Of a stretch of 64,000 bases of DNA, positions 57,026 through 64,000 are shown one piece after another. Where the stretch lies: the NCBI RefSeq assembly GCF_014779665.1, contig NZ_JACXYY010000003.1, positions 124,001 to 188,000 on the forward strand, in the 5' to 3' direction. Made by a program: the position numbers and the translations under genes. Positions within the stretch are counted from its first letter, which is position 1, and every line of letters starts with the position of its first letter. This DNA is from Nocardioides hwasunensis (GTDB taxonomy: Bacteria; Actinomycetota; Actinomycetes; Propionibacteriales; Nocardioidaceae). Under the pieces are notes generated by a model, which was not told the DNA's origin, did no database searches, and saw nothing but the letters and a program-made list of their open reading frames with translations.

Positions 57026-57316
57026 TCAGATGCAGTCGCGGCAGATGAGCTTCTTCTCATCCGCCAGCTGCGACCGGTGGTGCACCAGGAAGCAGCTCAT
57101 GCAGGTGAACTCGTCGTCCTGCCGCGGCATGACCTCCACCGCAAGCTCTTCGTGCGAGAGATCGGCACCGGGGAGCTCGAAGGACTCGGCCGCCTCGGTC
57201 TCGTCCTCGTCGACCTTGCCGGAGTTCTTGTCGTGGCGTCGGGCCTTGAGCTCCTCGATGCTCTCCTCGCTCTGGTCCTCCTCGGACTTGCGCGGTGCGT
57301 CGTAATCGGTAGCCAT
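57026..57316 (-). CDS. DUF4193 zinc-ribbon-like protein
   Basis: A 96-aa acidic cytosolic protein conserved in actinobacteria, function unknown. The first 70 residues are Glu/Asp-rich and disordered. The end carries two Cys pairs, C-M-S-C and C-R-D-C, spaced for one zinc. GGGGAGAGGG lies before the ATG. Together with dut, DUF3093 and suhB it marks the conserved block. Confidence 0.9.
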   Translation of the reverse strand: MATDYDAPRKSEEDQSEESIEELKARRHDKNSGKVDEDETEAAESFELPGADLSHEELAVEVMPRQDDEFTCMSCFLVHHRSQLADEKKLICRDCI

Positions 57317-57487
57317 CGAATCCCTCTCCCCATGCTGTGGCTCGCGTCCGCCGGGTCGCGGCGGAGCTGAGACCAGTTGTGCTCGTCGTCGGCGCCAGAT
57401 TGTGCACCATGAACAGGCTCCGTGGTGAGCCGGTCCGCGACGTGTCGCATGAACAGTGGGCCACGTCTCGCTATTCCCGCTCGCGAA

Positions 57488-57505
57488 AGGTGGTTCCGAC
57501 CACCT
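57488..57505 (-). terminator. Terminator hairpin after the inositol-phosphatase gene
   Basis: AGGTGGT-TCCG-ACCACCT is perfect over 7 bp with a tetraloop. On the minus strand TTTCGC follows, a short T-run, as expected 40-55 nt past the suhB stop. Confidence 0.65.
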
Positions 57506-57541
57506 GTTCGGGCGATCCCGGACCGCCTCATCGCCGCGACG

Positions 57542-58351
57542 TCAGGCGAGGAAGCCCGCCTCACGAAGCAGCCCGACGAAGGCGTCCCACCCGTCGGCCG
57601 GGGTCGCGACCACGACACTCTCGGCGGGCCAGCCCTCCAGGGCCATCGTGCCGGGCAGGACACCGAACCGACCACCGGCCTCGCGCAGCACGACCGCCGC
57701 CGCCGACCAGTCCCAGGGCATCGGGCCCTCCTCGACGTAGGCGTCCCCGGAGCCGTCCGCGACGTGGCAGATGTCGAGGGCCGCCGAGCCGAAGCGACGG
57801 ATGTCGCGCACCTGCGGCAGCAGCCTGGCAAGGCACGCGGACTGGTGCGCGCGGACCTCGGCGCGGTAGCCGAAGCCGGTGTGGACCAGTCGCTGCCCCA
57901 CAGGAGTGTCGGGCCGCACGGAGATGGGCTGGCCGTCGCGGGTCGCACCGTGGCCCGTTGCGGCGGCGTACTCGACCGGGGCGCCGATGCCGACCACCGC
58001 TCCCGCCACCAGCTCACCGTCACGCTCGGCGGCGACCGAGACCGCGCAGTCACGCAGGCCGTAGAGGTAGTTGACGGTGCCGTCGATGGGGTCGACGATC
58101 CACCGCACGCCGCTGGTGCCCGCGTGGTCGTCACCCTCCTCGCCGAGGATCGAGTCGTCGGGGCGCTGCTCGAGGATGCGCCGGCGCAGCAGGTCCTCGA
58201 CGGCCCGGTCGGCCCTGGTCACGACGTCGGTGCCACTGGACTTGGTGTCGGCGACGTCGACGCCCTCCTCGCGCATCGCACGCGCCAGCACGGCCGCCTC
58301 GCGCCCGACGGCGAGCGCGATGTCACGCAGCTCGTCGGGGCCTGCGCTCAC
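57542..58351 (-). CDS. suhB: Inositol monophosphatase family protein
   Basis: A 269-aa Mg-dependent phosphatase. Metal motifs are [18 protein letters not shown] and P-M-P-W-D-W-S-A-A. It would release inositol from inositol phosphate, needed for mycothiol and phosphatidylinositol, or act on a related substrate. GTG 58351 overlaps hemH by 4 nt. Confidence 0.92.
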   Translation of the reverse strand: MSAGPDELRDIALAVGREAAVLARAMREEGVDVADTKSSGTDVVTRADRAVEDLLRRRILEQRPDDSILGEEGDDHAGTSGVRWIVDPIDGTVNYLYGLRDCAVSVAAERDGELVAGAVVGIGAPVEYAAATGHGATRDGQPISVRPDTPVGQRLVHTGFGYRAEVRAHQSACLARLLPQVRDIRRFGSAALDICHVADGSGDAYVEEGPMPWDWSAAAVVLREAGGRFGVLPGTMALEGWPAESVVVATPADGWDAFVGLLREAGFLA

Positions 58352-59463
58352 GAGTCACGCCCGCACAGGGCCGGGCGAGGCCCCTTGGCGTTGGGGCAGC
58401 ACCCGACGCCGCACAGGTCTGGCCCGGGCGGCAGGGACCCGACGGCAGGGCGCGAAGGCTCGGCGCCGCGCTCGGCCGCCGCGCGCTCCAGCACGAGGTC
58501 GCGCACCATCGCCACGAACCGCGCGTCGGTGCCGGCGGTCGCCGCCCGCACAGCCCGGATCCCGAGCCGCTCGGCCGTCGCCATCGCCTCGGTGTCGAGG
58601 TCGTAGATGACCTCCATGTGATCTGACACAAAGCCGATCGGCACCATCACGACCTGGTCGACGCCATCGGTCGCGAGCTCCTCGAGGTGGTCGTTGACGT
58701 CGGGCTCGAGCCACGGCGTCGAAGGTGCACCTGAGCGTGAGCAGTAGACGAGGTCGTGCCGGTGCGCGCGCCCCGTCGCCGCGTTGACGCGTCGGGCGAC
58801 CTCGTCGACCGCGCTGCGGTGCTGCGGAACGTACGCCGGCCTCGGCTGACCGGCCGGGTCCTCGGAACCGCTGGTCTCGGCCATCTCGGTCGGGATGGAG
58901 TGCGTGACGAAGACGAGCCGGGCCGAGTCACCGTGGCTGGGGAGCTCGTCGAGGGCCCGCAGGCAGGCGTCCACGACGGGCTCGATGAACCCGGGGTGGT
59001 TGTAGTACTGCCGGAGCCGGTCGAGGCGGGGCGCGCCCGGCGTCTCGGCGACGGCGTCGGCGAGGTTCTCGCGGTACTGCCGGCACGACGACCACGACGA
59101 GTACGCCGAGGTGGTGAAGACCGCGGCCCGCTGTACCCCGTCGGCCACCATCTGCGCGAGCGCGTCGGCGAGGTAGGGGTCCCAGTTGCGGTTGCCGAAG
59201 TAGACCGGCAGGTCGATGCCGTGGTCGGCGAGGTCCTTCTCGATCTCCGTGATCAGCGCACGGTTCTGGTCGTTGATCGGGCTCTTGCCGCCGAAGAGGA
59301 AGTAGTGCTCGCCCACCTGCTCGAGCCGCTCGCGCGGGATCCCCCTGCCGCGGGTCACGTTCTCGAGGAACGGCACCACGTCCTCGGGCTTCTCGGGGCC
59401 TCCGAAGGAGAGGACCAGGAGGGCGTCGTACGGCGTCACGTCGGGGTGGCCCGGGGGGTTCAT
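58348..59463 (-). CDS. hemH: Ferrochelatase (coproporphyrin III type) with C-terminal Cys cluster
   Basis: Inserts iron into a porphyrin; actinobacterial enzymes of this type use coproporphyrin III. The protein is 371 aa. [10 protein letters not shown] starts the fold, G-G-K-S-P-I-N follows, and the catalytic His is in V-F-V-T-H-S-I-P and Glu in the S-D-H-M-E-V region. The C-terminal tail has C-G-V-G-C-C-P-N and L-C-G, fitting the [2Fe-2S] site of this group. ATG 59463 lies 7 nt after TACGCT. Confidence 0.94.
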   Translation of the reverse strand: MNPPGHPDVTPYDALLVLSFGGPEKPEDVVPFLENVTRGRGIPRERLEQVGEHYFLFGGKSPINDQNRALITEIEKDLADHGIDLPVYFGNRNWDPYLADALAQMVADGVQRAAVFTTSAYSSWSSCRQYRENLADAVAETPGAPRLDRLRQYYNHPGFIEPVVDACLRALDELPSHGDSARLVFVTHSIPTEMAETSGSEDPAGQPRPAYVPQHRSAVDEVARRVNAATGRAHRHDLVYCSRSGAPSTPWLEPDVNDHLEELATDGVDQVVMVPIGFVSDHMEVIYDLDTEAMATAERLGIRAVRAATAGTDARFVAMVRDLVLERAAAERGAEPSRPAVGSLPPGPDLCGVGCCPNAKGPRPALCGRDS

Positions 59464-59470
59464 GGACGCC

Positions 59471-59487
59471 AGCGTATGACCTAGCGT
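59471..59487. promoter_or_regulatory. Back-to-back leaderless promoters of hemH and the lactone oxidase
   Basis: Minus-strand TACGCT (59476-59471) is 7 nt from the hemH ATG. Plus-strand TAGCGT (59482-59487) is 7 nt from the oxidase ATG at 59495. Only 5 bp separate the two boxes, so the two polymerases would compete. Confidence 0.6.
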
Positions 59488-59494
59488 GCAGCGC

Positions 59495-60829
59495 ATGACC
59501 TCCCCCGTCCCGTCGCCTCTCCACGGCCACGTCTGGCGCAACTGGTCCGGCCTCGAGAAGGCGGTGCCGCGGCACGTCGAGACCCCCGCGTCGGTGGAGG
59601 CGGTCGTCGACGTCGTCCGCCGCACGCGCGAGCGGGGTGCCACGGTGAAGATGACCGGCACCGGGCACAGCTTCACCGGCATCGCGGCACCCGAGCACAC
59701 GCTGCTGCGGCCCGAGGGCCTGACCGGCATCCAGGCGGTCGATCGCGAGGCGATGACCGTCACCGCCGGAGCCGGGACGCCGCTCAAGGAGCTCAACCTC
59801 GCCCTGGAGCGCCTCGGCCTCTCCCTGCACAACATGGGCGACATCGCCGAGCAGACCCTGGCCGGCGCCACGTCGACGGGCACCCACGGCACGGGGGGCG
59901 TCGCTGCCGGGCTGGCCGCGCAGCTGGCCGGTCTCGAGCTCGTCACCGGCACGGGAGAGGTCGTCCGCGCCTCCGCCGCGGAGGATCCCGACGTCTTCGA
60001 CGTCGCCCGGGTCGGTCTCGGTGCGCTCGGCATCCTGACCAGCCTCACCTTCCGGGTCGAGCCGCTCTTCGTGGTCGAGGCGCACGAGCAGCCGATGACG
60101 TGGGACCGAGCTCTCGCGACGTACGACGAGATGGTCGGCGCGGCGCACCACGTCGACATGTACTGGTTCCCCCACACCGACCAGATGATGGTGAAGCAGA
60201 ACGTGCGCACCGATCTCGAGCCGGGCGAGCAGCAGCCGCCGTCGCGGTTCGCGGCCTGGCGCGAGGACGAGCTCCTCCCCAACACGGTCTTCGGCGGCCT
60301 CTGCCGGATCGGCACGCGGGTGCCCGGCCTGGTCCGGCCGATCAACCGGATCGCCGGCCGGGCGCTGTCCGAGCGGCGCTACAGCGACCTCGCGCACCGG
60401 GTCTTCGTCTCCCCGCGCCGGGTCCGCTTCCGCGAGATGGAGTACGCCGTGCCGCGCGAGGTCGGTCTCGACGTCCTGCGCGAGTGCCGCCGCAGGATCG
60501 AGGCGAGCGACTGGCGCATCGCCTTCCCGGTCGAGATCCGCACCGCGCCGGCCGACGACGTGCCGCTGTCGACCTCGCACGGTCGCGACAGCTTCTACCT
60601 CGCCTTCCACGTCCCGGCGGACACCGACCACGCCGCCTGCTTCGGCGGCCTCGAGCCCATCCTGCGCGAGGCGGGCGGACGTCCGCACTGGGGCAAGCTC
60701 CACACGCTCACGGCCGCGGACCTCGCCCCGGTCTACGACCGCTTCGACGACTTCCTGGCCGTGCGCGAGCGGCTCGACCCCGACCGGCTGTTCGCCAACG
60801 CCTACCTCCGGCGCGTCCTCGGCGACTGA
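59495..60829 (+). CDS. FAD-dependent sugar-1,4-lactone oxidase (D-arabinono-lactone oxidase family)
   Basis: A 444-aa flavoprotein of the GULO/ALO family, which oxidises aldonolactones to ascorbate-like products. The FAD-binding half has [10 protein letters not shown] and [10 protein letters not shown]. The C-terminal ALO domain has R-P-H-W-G-K-L-H (family H-W-x-K). No signal is seen. ATG 59495 is used, as the -10 at 59482 is 7 nt upstream; the in-frame codons before it lie in the promoter. Confidence 0.92.
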   Translation: MTSPVPSPLHGHVWRNWSGLEKAVPRHVETPASVEAVVDVVRRTRERGATVKMTGTGHSFTGIAAPEHTLLRPEGLTGIQAVDREAMTVTAGAGTPLKELNLALERLGLSLHNMGDIAEQTLAGATSTGTHGTGGVAAGLAAQLAGLELVTGTGEVVRASAAEDPDVFDVARVGLGALGILTSLTFRVEPLFVVEAHEQPMTWDRALATYDEMVGAAHHVDMYWFPHTDQMMVKQNVRTDLEPGEQQPPSRFAAWREDELLPNTVFGGLCRIGTRVPGLVRPINRIAGRALSERRYSDLAHRVFVSPRRVRFREMEYAVPREVGLDVLRECRRRIEASDWRIAFPVEIRTAPADDVPLSTSHGRDSFYLAFHVPADTDHAACFGGLEPILREAGGRPHWGKLHTLTAADLAPVYDRFDDFLAVRERLDPDRLFANAYLRRVLGD

Positions 60830-60983
60830 CCGACGACCGCGGCGTCGACTATTCACCGAGTCCGCACGAATCGGCTGGTCACCTACACCTTCCGGCAGCG
60901 GGGCGCTGCGCGTACCGTCGAGGCGAAGGGTTTGTTATCTCACTGAACCAACTCCGTCTCGGACGCACCACCAGGAGGACCTC

Positions 60984-62006
60984 ATGAGCCCGGCACCTCG
61001 ACTCACCCGCACCGCCGTCGCCGCCGCACTGGCCGTGGCCGTCGGCGCCCTGACCTCGGTCGGCGCCCCGGCGGTCGCCGTGGACCGGGCGACCCCGTCC
61101 GGGGCCGCCGCCGACGTACGCGCGCACGTGCTCACCGGCTACTGGCACAACTTCGACAACGGATCCGGCGTGCTGCGACTGGCCGACGTCCCCGACGACT
61201 ACGGCATCGTCGCCGTGGCGTTCGCCGACGCGGTGCCGACCCGCGCGGGCGCGATCGACTTCACCCTCGACCCCGACGTGACCTCCGGGCTCGGTGGCTA
61301 CGACGAGGATGCGTTCAAGGCCGACGTCGCGGCCCTGCAGTCCGAGGGGCGCCAGGTCGTCATCTCCGTCGGCGGCCAGAACGGCACCGTGCACCTCGAC
61401 GACGCAGCGGCCGGCGAGGCGTTCGCCGAGACCACCATCGCCCTGATGGACGAGTACGGCTTCGACGGCGTCGACATCGACCTGGAGAACGCGCCGAACC
61501 TCGAGCACATGACCGAGGCGCTGCGCGAGATCGAGGCCCAGCGGCCCGGCTACGTCCTCACCATGGCGCCGGAGACCATCTACGTGCAGCCCGGCGGCTC
61601 CTACCTCGCGCTGATCGACCAGGTCGCCGACCTGATCACGGTCGTCAACACGCAGTACTACAACTCCGGCAGCATGCTCGGTCGCGACGGCAAGGTCTAC
61701 AGCGCCGGCACGGTCGACTTCCAGACCGCCCTCGCCGACATCCTGCTCGACGGCCACCTGCGTGCCGACCAGGTCGGGCTAGGACTGCCGGCGACCCCGC
61801 AGGCCGCCGGCAGCGGCTACGTCTCCCCCGACGTGGTCAACCAGGCGCTCGACTGCCTCGCGACCGGCGAGCGGTGCGGGAGCTACCAGCCCGCCGAGAC
61901 CCACCCGACGATCCGCGGCGTGATGACGTGGTCGATCAACTGGGACGCCACCAACGGCTACGACTTCGCGCAGACGGTCGGCGCGCACCTCGACACGCTT
62001 CCGTGA
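60984..62006 (+). CDS. Secreted GH18 chitinase
   Basis: A 340-aa exported enzyme cleaving chitin or related GlcNAc polymers. The signal peptide runs to about residue 32 (ending A-V-A). The TIM barrel begins L-T-G-Y-W-H-N-F. V-I-S-V-G-G-Q-N and the catalytic D-G-V-D-I-D-L-E with Glu as acid match GH18 exactly. N-T-Q-Y-Y-N-S-G and W-S-I-N-W-D follow. There is no chitin-binding module. AGGAGG lies 6-11 nt before the ATG. Confidence 0.93.
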   Translation: MSPAPRLTRTAVAAALAVAVGALTSVGAPAVAVDRATPSGAAADVRAHVLTGYWHNFDNGSGVLRLADVPDDYGIVAVAFADAVPTRAGAIDFTLDPDVTSGLGGYDEDAFKADVAALQSEGRQVVISVGGQNGTVHLDDAAAGEAFAETTIALMDEYGFDGVDIDLENAPNLEHMTEALREIEAQRPGYVLTMAPETIYVQPGGSYLALIDQVADLITVVNTQYYNSGSMLGRDGKVYSAGTVDFQTALADILLDGHLRADQVGLGLPATPQAAGSGYVSPDVVNQALDCLATGERCGSYQPAETHPTIRGVMTWSINWDATNGYDFAQTVGAHLDTLP

Positions 62007-62037
62007 CCGGGCCGTAGCGTCCACCGCCGGGGGTCCG

Positions 62038-62673
62038 TCACACGTTGGCGGGCCCCTTGGGCAGTGGTGCCTGCCAGCCCCGGACGAGCGCGAGCAGCCG
62101 CCAGCCCAGGCACATGCCGAACCCCGCGACCACGACCACGCCCAGTGGTACGCCGACCCCGTCGAGGAGGACCACCACCGCGGCGCCGGCGAGCGCCGGG
62201 GTGGCGTACAGCGCCCCCTCGAAGATCACTGGCACCCGACCGGCCAGCACGTCGCGCATGATCCCTCCCCCGATGCCGGTGACCATCCCCAGCAGCGCGG
62301 CGGGGAGCGGACCGAGCCCGTACTCGACGGCCTTGAGCGCGCCGGTCACGCAGAAGAGAGCGAGCCCGAAGGCGTCGAACAGCGTGACCACGCGCTCCAC
62401 CCGGCCGATCGCGGGGTGGAAGAAGAACGTGATCACGCCCGCCGTCGCGGGGACCAGCAGGTAGCGCCAGTCCGCCAGCGCCGCCGGCGGAGTGGCACCG
62501 ATCAGGACGTCGCGGATGAACCCGCCGCCGAGCCCCGTCACGCCTGCGAGGACCGTCGCGGCGAAGAGGTCGAGGTGCTTGCGGACGGCCACCAGGGCAC
62601 CGGTCACCGAGAAGACGAAGATGCCGATGAGGTCGAGCACCACAAGCGTGGTGACGTGGTCCGTGTCGAGCAC
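62038..62673 (-). CDS. TRIC-type/UPF0126 membrane protein
   Basis: A 211-aa protein with seven predicted helices made of two similar halves. G-L-G-G-G-F-I-R-D-V-L and G-I-G-G-G-I-M-R-D-V-L are the repeated family motif. Related to trimeric cation channels; some members are said to transport amino acids, and the role here is open. GTG 62673 lies 6 nt after TACGCT. Confidence 0.9.
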   Translation of the reverse strand: MLDTDHVTTLVVLDLIGIFVFSVTGALVAVRKHLDLFAATVLAGVTGLGGGFIRDVLIGATPPAALADWRYLLVPATAGVITFFFHPAIGRVERVVTLFDAFGLALFCVTGALKAVEYGLGPLPAALLGMVTGIGGGIMRDVLAGRVPVIFEGALYATPALAGAAVVVLLDGVGVPLGVVVVAGFGMCLGWRLLALVRGWQAPLPKGPANV

Positions 62674-62679
62674 ATCCGA

Positions 62680-62685
62680 AGCGTA
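62680..62685 (-). promoter_or_regulatory. -10 box for leaderless TRIC-type gene
   Basis: Minus-strand TACGCT, 6 nt, then the GTG at 62673. Confidence 0.5.
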
Positions 62686-62728
62686 GGGCGCGCCGCGGTC
62701 CTAGCCGGATCGGGGGACCCTGCTGACG

Positions 62729-62734
62729 TAGGCT
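62729..62734 (+). promoter_or_regulatory. Candidate -10 box of sepH
   Basis: TAGGCT, about 43 nt before the sepH ATG; AGGCAGGAG lies in between as ribosome site. Confidence 0.45.
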
Positions 62735-62777
62735 CGTCCGAGACCTTCGACCACCCTCAGGCAGGAGCCCGCCGTCC

Positions 62778-63767
62778 ATGGCCAAGCTGACGTTCACCGG
62801 ACGCAGCGGGGACGGCAAGCGCCTGCTGCTGGTGGACGAGGCGGGCCAGGAGCACTTCCTGGTGATCGACGCCAAGCTCCGTCGCGCCCTCCCGGGCCCG
62901 CCCGCGAGCAACGGCACCCACTCGAACGGCCAGTTGGAGATCCCGATGGAATCAAGCCTGCGTCCCCGTGACATCCAGACGCGCATCCGTGCGGGAGAGT
63001 CACCCGAGTCGGTCGCCCACGCGGCCGGCACGTCCGTCGAGAAGATCATGCCGTTCGCCGCACCCGTGCTGGCCGAGCGTGCCCACGTGGCCCAGCGGGC
63101 CCAGCTCGCGTCCGTGCGCCGCCGGGCGGCCGAGTCCGGCGCCCGCACCCTCGGCGACGCCGTCGACGCCCACCTCCGCGCCCACAACGTCGACCCGACG
63201 TCGATCGAGTGGGACGCCTGGCGACGCGAGGACGGCCGCTGGACGCTGACGGCACTCTTCGACGTCGCCGGCCGGCTGGGCACGGCGAGCTTCTCCCACG
63301 ACCCCCGTGGCAACTTCGTGACCGTCGACGACGAGGACGCGCGCTGGCTCGTCGGCGACTCGACCCCGCCCTCAGCGCCGGAGCCGATGCCCGACGACCT
63401 CGCGGTCGCTCGCCAGCGCCGGCTGACCGCCGTCGACGACCCGACCCAGGACGGGGTCGGCGAGACGCGTGGCGACGCACTGGGCGAGGACGCGATCGAG
63501 ATGGTGACCGACGAGGCCTCCGCCTCGGAAACCACGATGGACCTGTCCGACGCCGCGCTGGGCTCGGAGCAGCCGGTCGAGGCCTACGTCACCGAGGCCG
63601 ACGTCGCTGGCGACACCGAGTCGGGCACGGCAGCGGAGGCCGACGACCCTCCGGCCGAGGAGGCCGCGGCCGAGGCGCCGGAGCCCCGCCGCCCCGCGAA
63701 GAAGCGCGGCCGTGCGTCGGTGCCGAGCTGGGACGAGATCATGTTCGGCGGCGGGAAGAGCGACTGA
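62778..63767 (+). CDS. sepH: Septation protein SepH
   Basis: A 329-aa FtsZ-binding cell-division protein of actinobacteria. The N-terminal DUF3071 domain (about 1-165) starts M-A-K-L-T-F-T-G-R-S and includes a helix-turn-helix-like part (L-R-P-R-D-I-Q-T-R-I-R-A-G to V-E-K-I). W-D-A-W-R-R-E-D-G-R-W-T-L marks the end of the domain. The rest is acidic and disordered with a short basic patch (K-K-R-G-R). S-W-D-E-I-M-F-G is the conserved C-terminal tag. Confidence 0.94.
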   Translation: MAKLTFTGRSGDGKRLLLVDEAGQEHFLVIDAKLRRALPGPPASNGTHSNGQLEIPMESSLRPRDIQTRIRAGESPESVAHAAGTSVEKIMPFAAPVLAERAHVAQRAQLASVRRRAAESGARTLGDAVDAHLRAHNVDPTSIEWDAWRREDGRWTLTALFDVAGRLGTASFSHDPRGNFVTVDDEDARWLVGDSTPPSAPEPMPDDLAVARQRRLTAVDDPTQDGVGETRGDALGEDAIEMVTDEASASETTMDLSDAALGSEQPVEAYVTEADVAGDTESGTAAEADDPPAEEAAAEAPEPRRPAKKRGRASVPSWDEIMFGGGKSD

Positions 63768-63769
63768 CG

Positions 63770-64000
63770 TTGCGACTGCTGCAGCTCAACGTCCACCCCC
63801 TCAAGTCCGGCGCCATCCGCTCGGTCGACAGCGCGGCAGTGCTGTCACGCGGCCTGGCGGACGACCGCTCGTGGATGATCGTCGACGCGACCGGCCGGCT
63901 GGTCTCGGCACGCGAGGTGCACGCGACGTTCCGCATCGTCGCCGACACCCCGGCCACCGACTCGACGGTCGTCGGTGCGCTCCGACTGAGGACTCGCGAC
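63770..64000 (+). CDS. MOSC-domain protein, N-terminal part (partial)
   Basis: The frame starts at TTG 63770, 2 nt past sepH, and runs off the window (77 codons seen). L-N-V-H-P-L-K-S-G and D-R-S-W-M-I-V-D-A-T-G match the MOSC N-terminal beta barrel found in molybdenum-cofactor-related enzymes. The catalytic Cys part lies outside the window. Confidence 0.8.
   Translation, partial: MRLLQLNVHPLKSGAIRSVDSAAVLSRGLADDRSWMIVDATGRLVSAREVHATFRIVADTPATDSTVVGALRLRTRD

Noticed and set aside
60830..60983. Operator for chitinase regulation (DasR-type site)
   Set aside because: TGGT and ACC words occur but no good match to the known 16-bp inverted repeat was found.

Overview
The window looks like chromosomal DNA of a high-GC actinobacterium, most likely a Nocardioides-type member of the Nocardioidaceae. 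This is inferred from gene content and order, not from a marker gene. The supporting genes are actinobacterial-type integration host factor, SepH, DUF3093/DUF3710/DUF4193/DUF4235 proteins, a helicase-dead PriA, and many short -10 boxes (TANNNT) placed 6-9 nt before start codons. I see no rRNA, tRNA, CRISPR array, insertion sequence, phage or plasmid gene. Coding density is very high and many genes overlap by ATGA, GTGA or TGATG.

Region 1 (1-23.9 kb, mostly minus strand) is a housekeeping block: rsmB start - fmt - def - priA - metK - coaBC - rpoZ - gmk - mihF - two lipoproteins - pyrF - PyrD-like - pyrK - pyrD (class 2) - carB - carA, then pyrC - pyrB - pyrR. Nearly identical 41-nt leaders containing a PyrR-binding loop lie before both carA and pyrR, so the pyrimidine genes form two PyrR-controlled units. 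A 3.8-kb segment separates them. It holds an ABC-F protein with a possible uORF/attenuator, a DUF3060 repeat protein and two VOC proteins. The operon also carries two dihydroorotate dehydrogenase types, and the class 1B copy has lost its catalytic cysteine.

Region 2 (24-35 kb) is lipid metabolism: a methyltransferase, then fadA2 divergent from fabG4-htdX, tesB, a PAC2-family protein, the fadA-fadB beta-oxidation pair and an amino-acid permease. A 19-bp palindrome lies between fadA2 and fabG4.

Region 3 (35-42.5 kb) holds dxs, an SMP-30-type protein, a protein of three tandem Nudix domains, an unknown 138-aa gene with a consensus LexA/SOS box over its promoter, a shortened SRPBCC protein, a YjbQ/thiamine-binding pair, an alpha/beta hydrolase and a DUF3105 protein. 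The SOS gene next to the triple-Nudix gene is the best candidate here for something undescribed.

Region 4 (42.6-64 kb) begins with acnA, which has an 18-bp perfect palindrome over its promoter. It continues with a small P-loop kinase, a coiled-coil membrane protein with an AIM24-like end, and a conserved actinobacterial block: TRAM/RlmD-like methyltransferase, KimA-like transporter, two TrkA proteins, DUF3159, OB-fold, DUF3710, dut, DUF3093, DUF4193 and suhB. An XRE regulator preceded by three spaced palindromes interrupts this block. The window ends with hemH divergent from a sugar-lactone oxidase, a GH18 chitinase, a TRIC-type membrane protein, sepH and the start of a MOSC protein.
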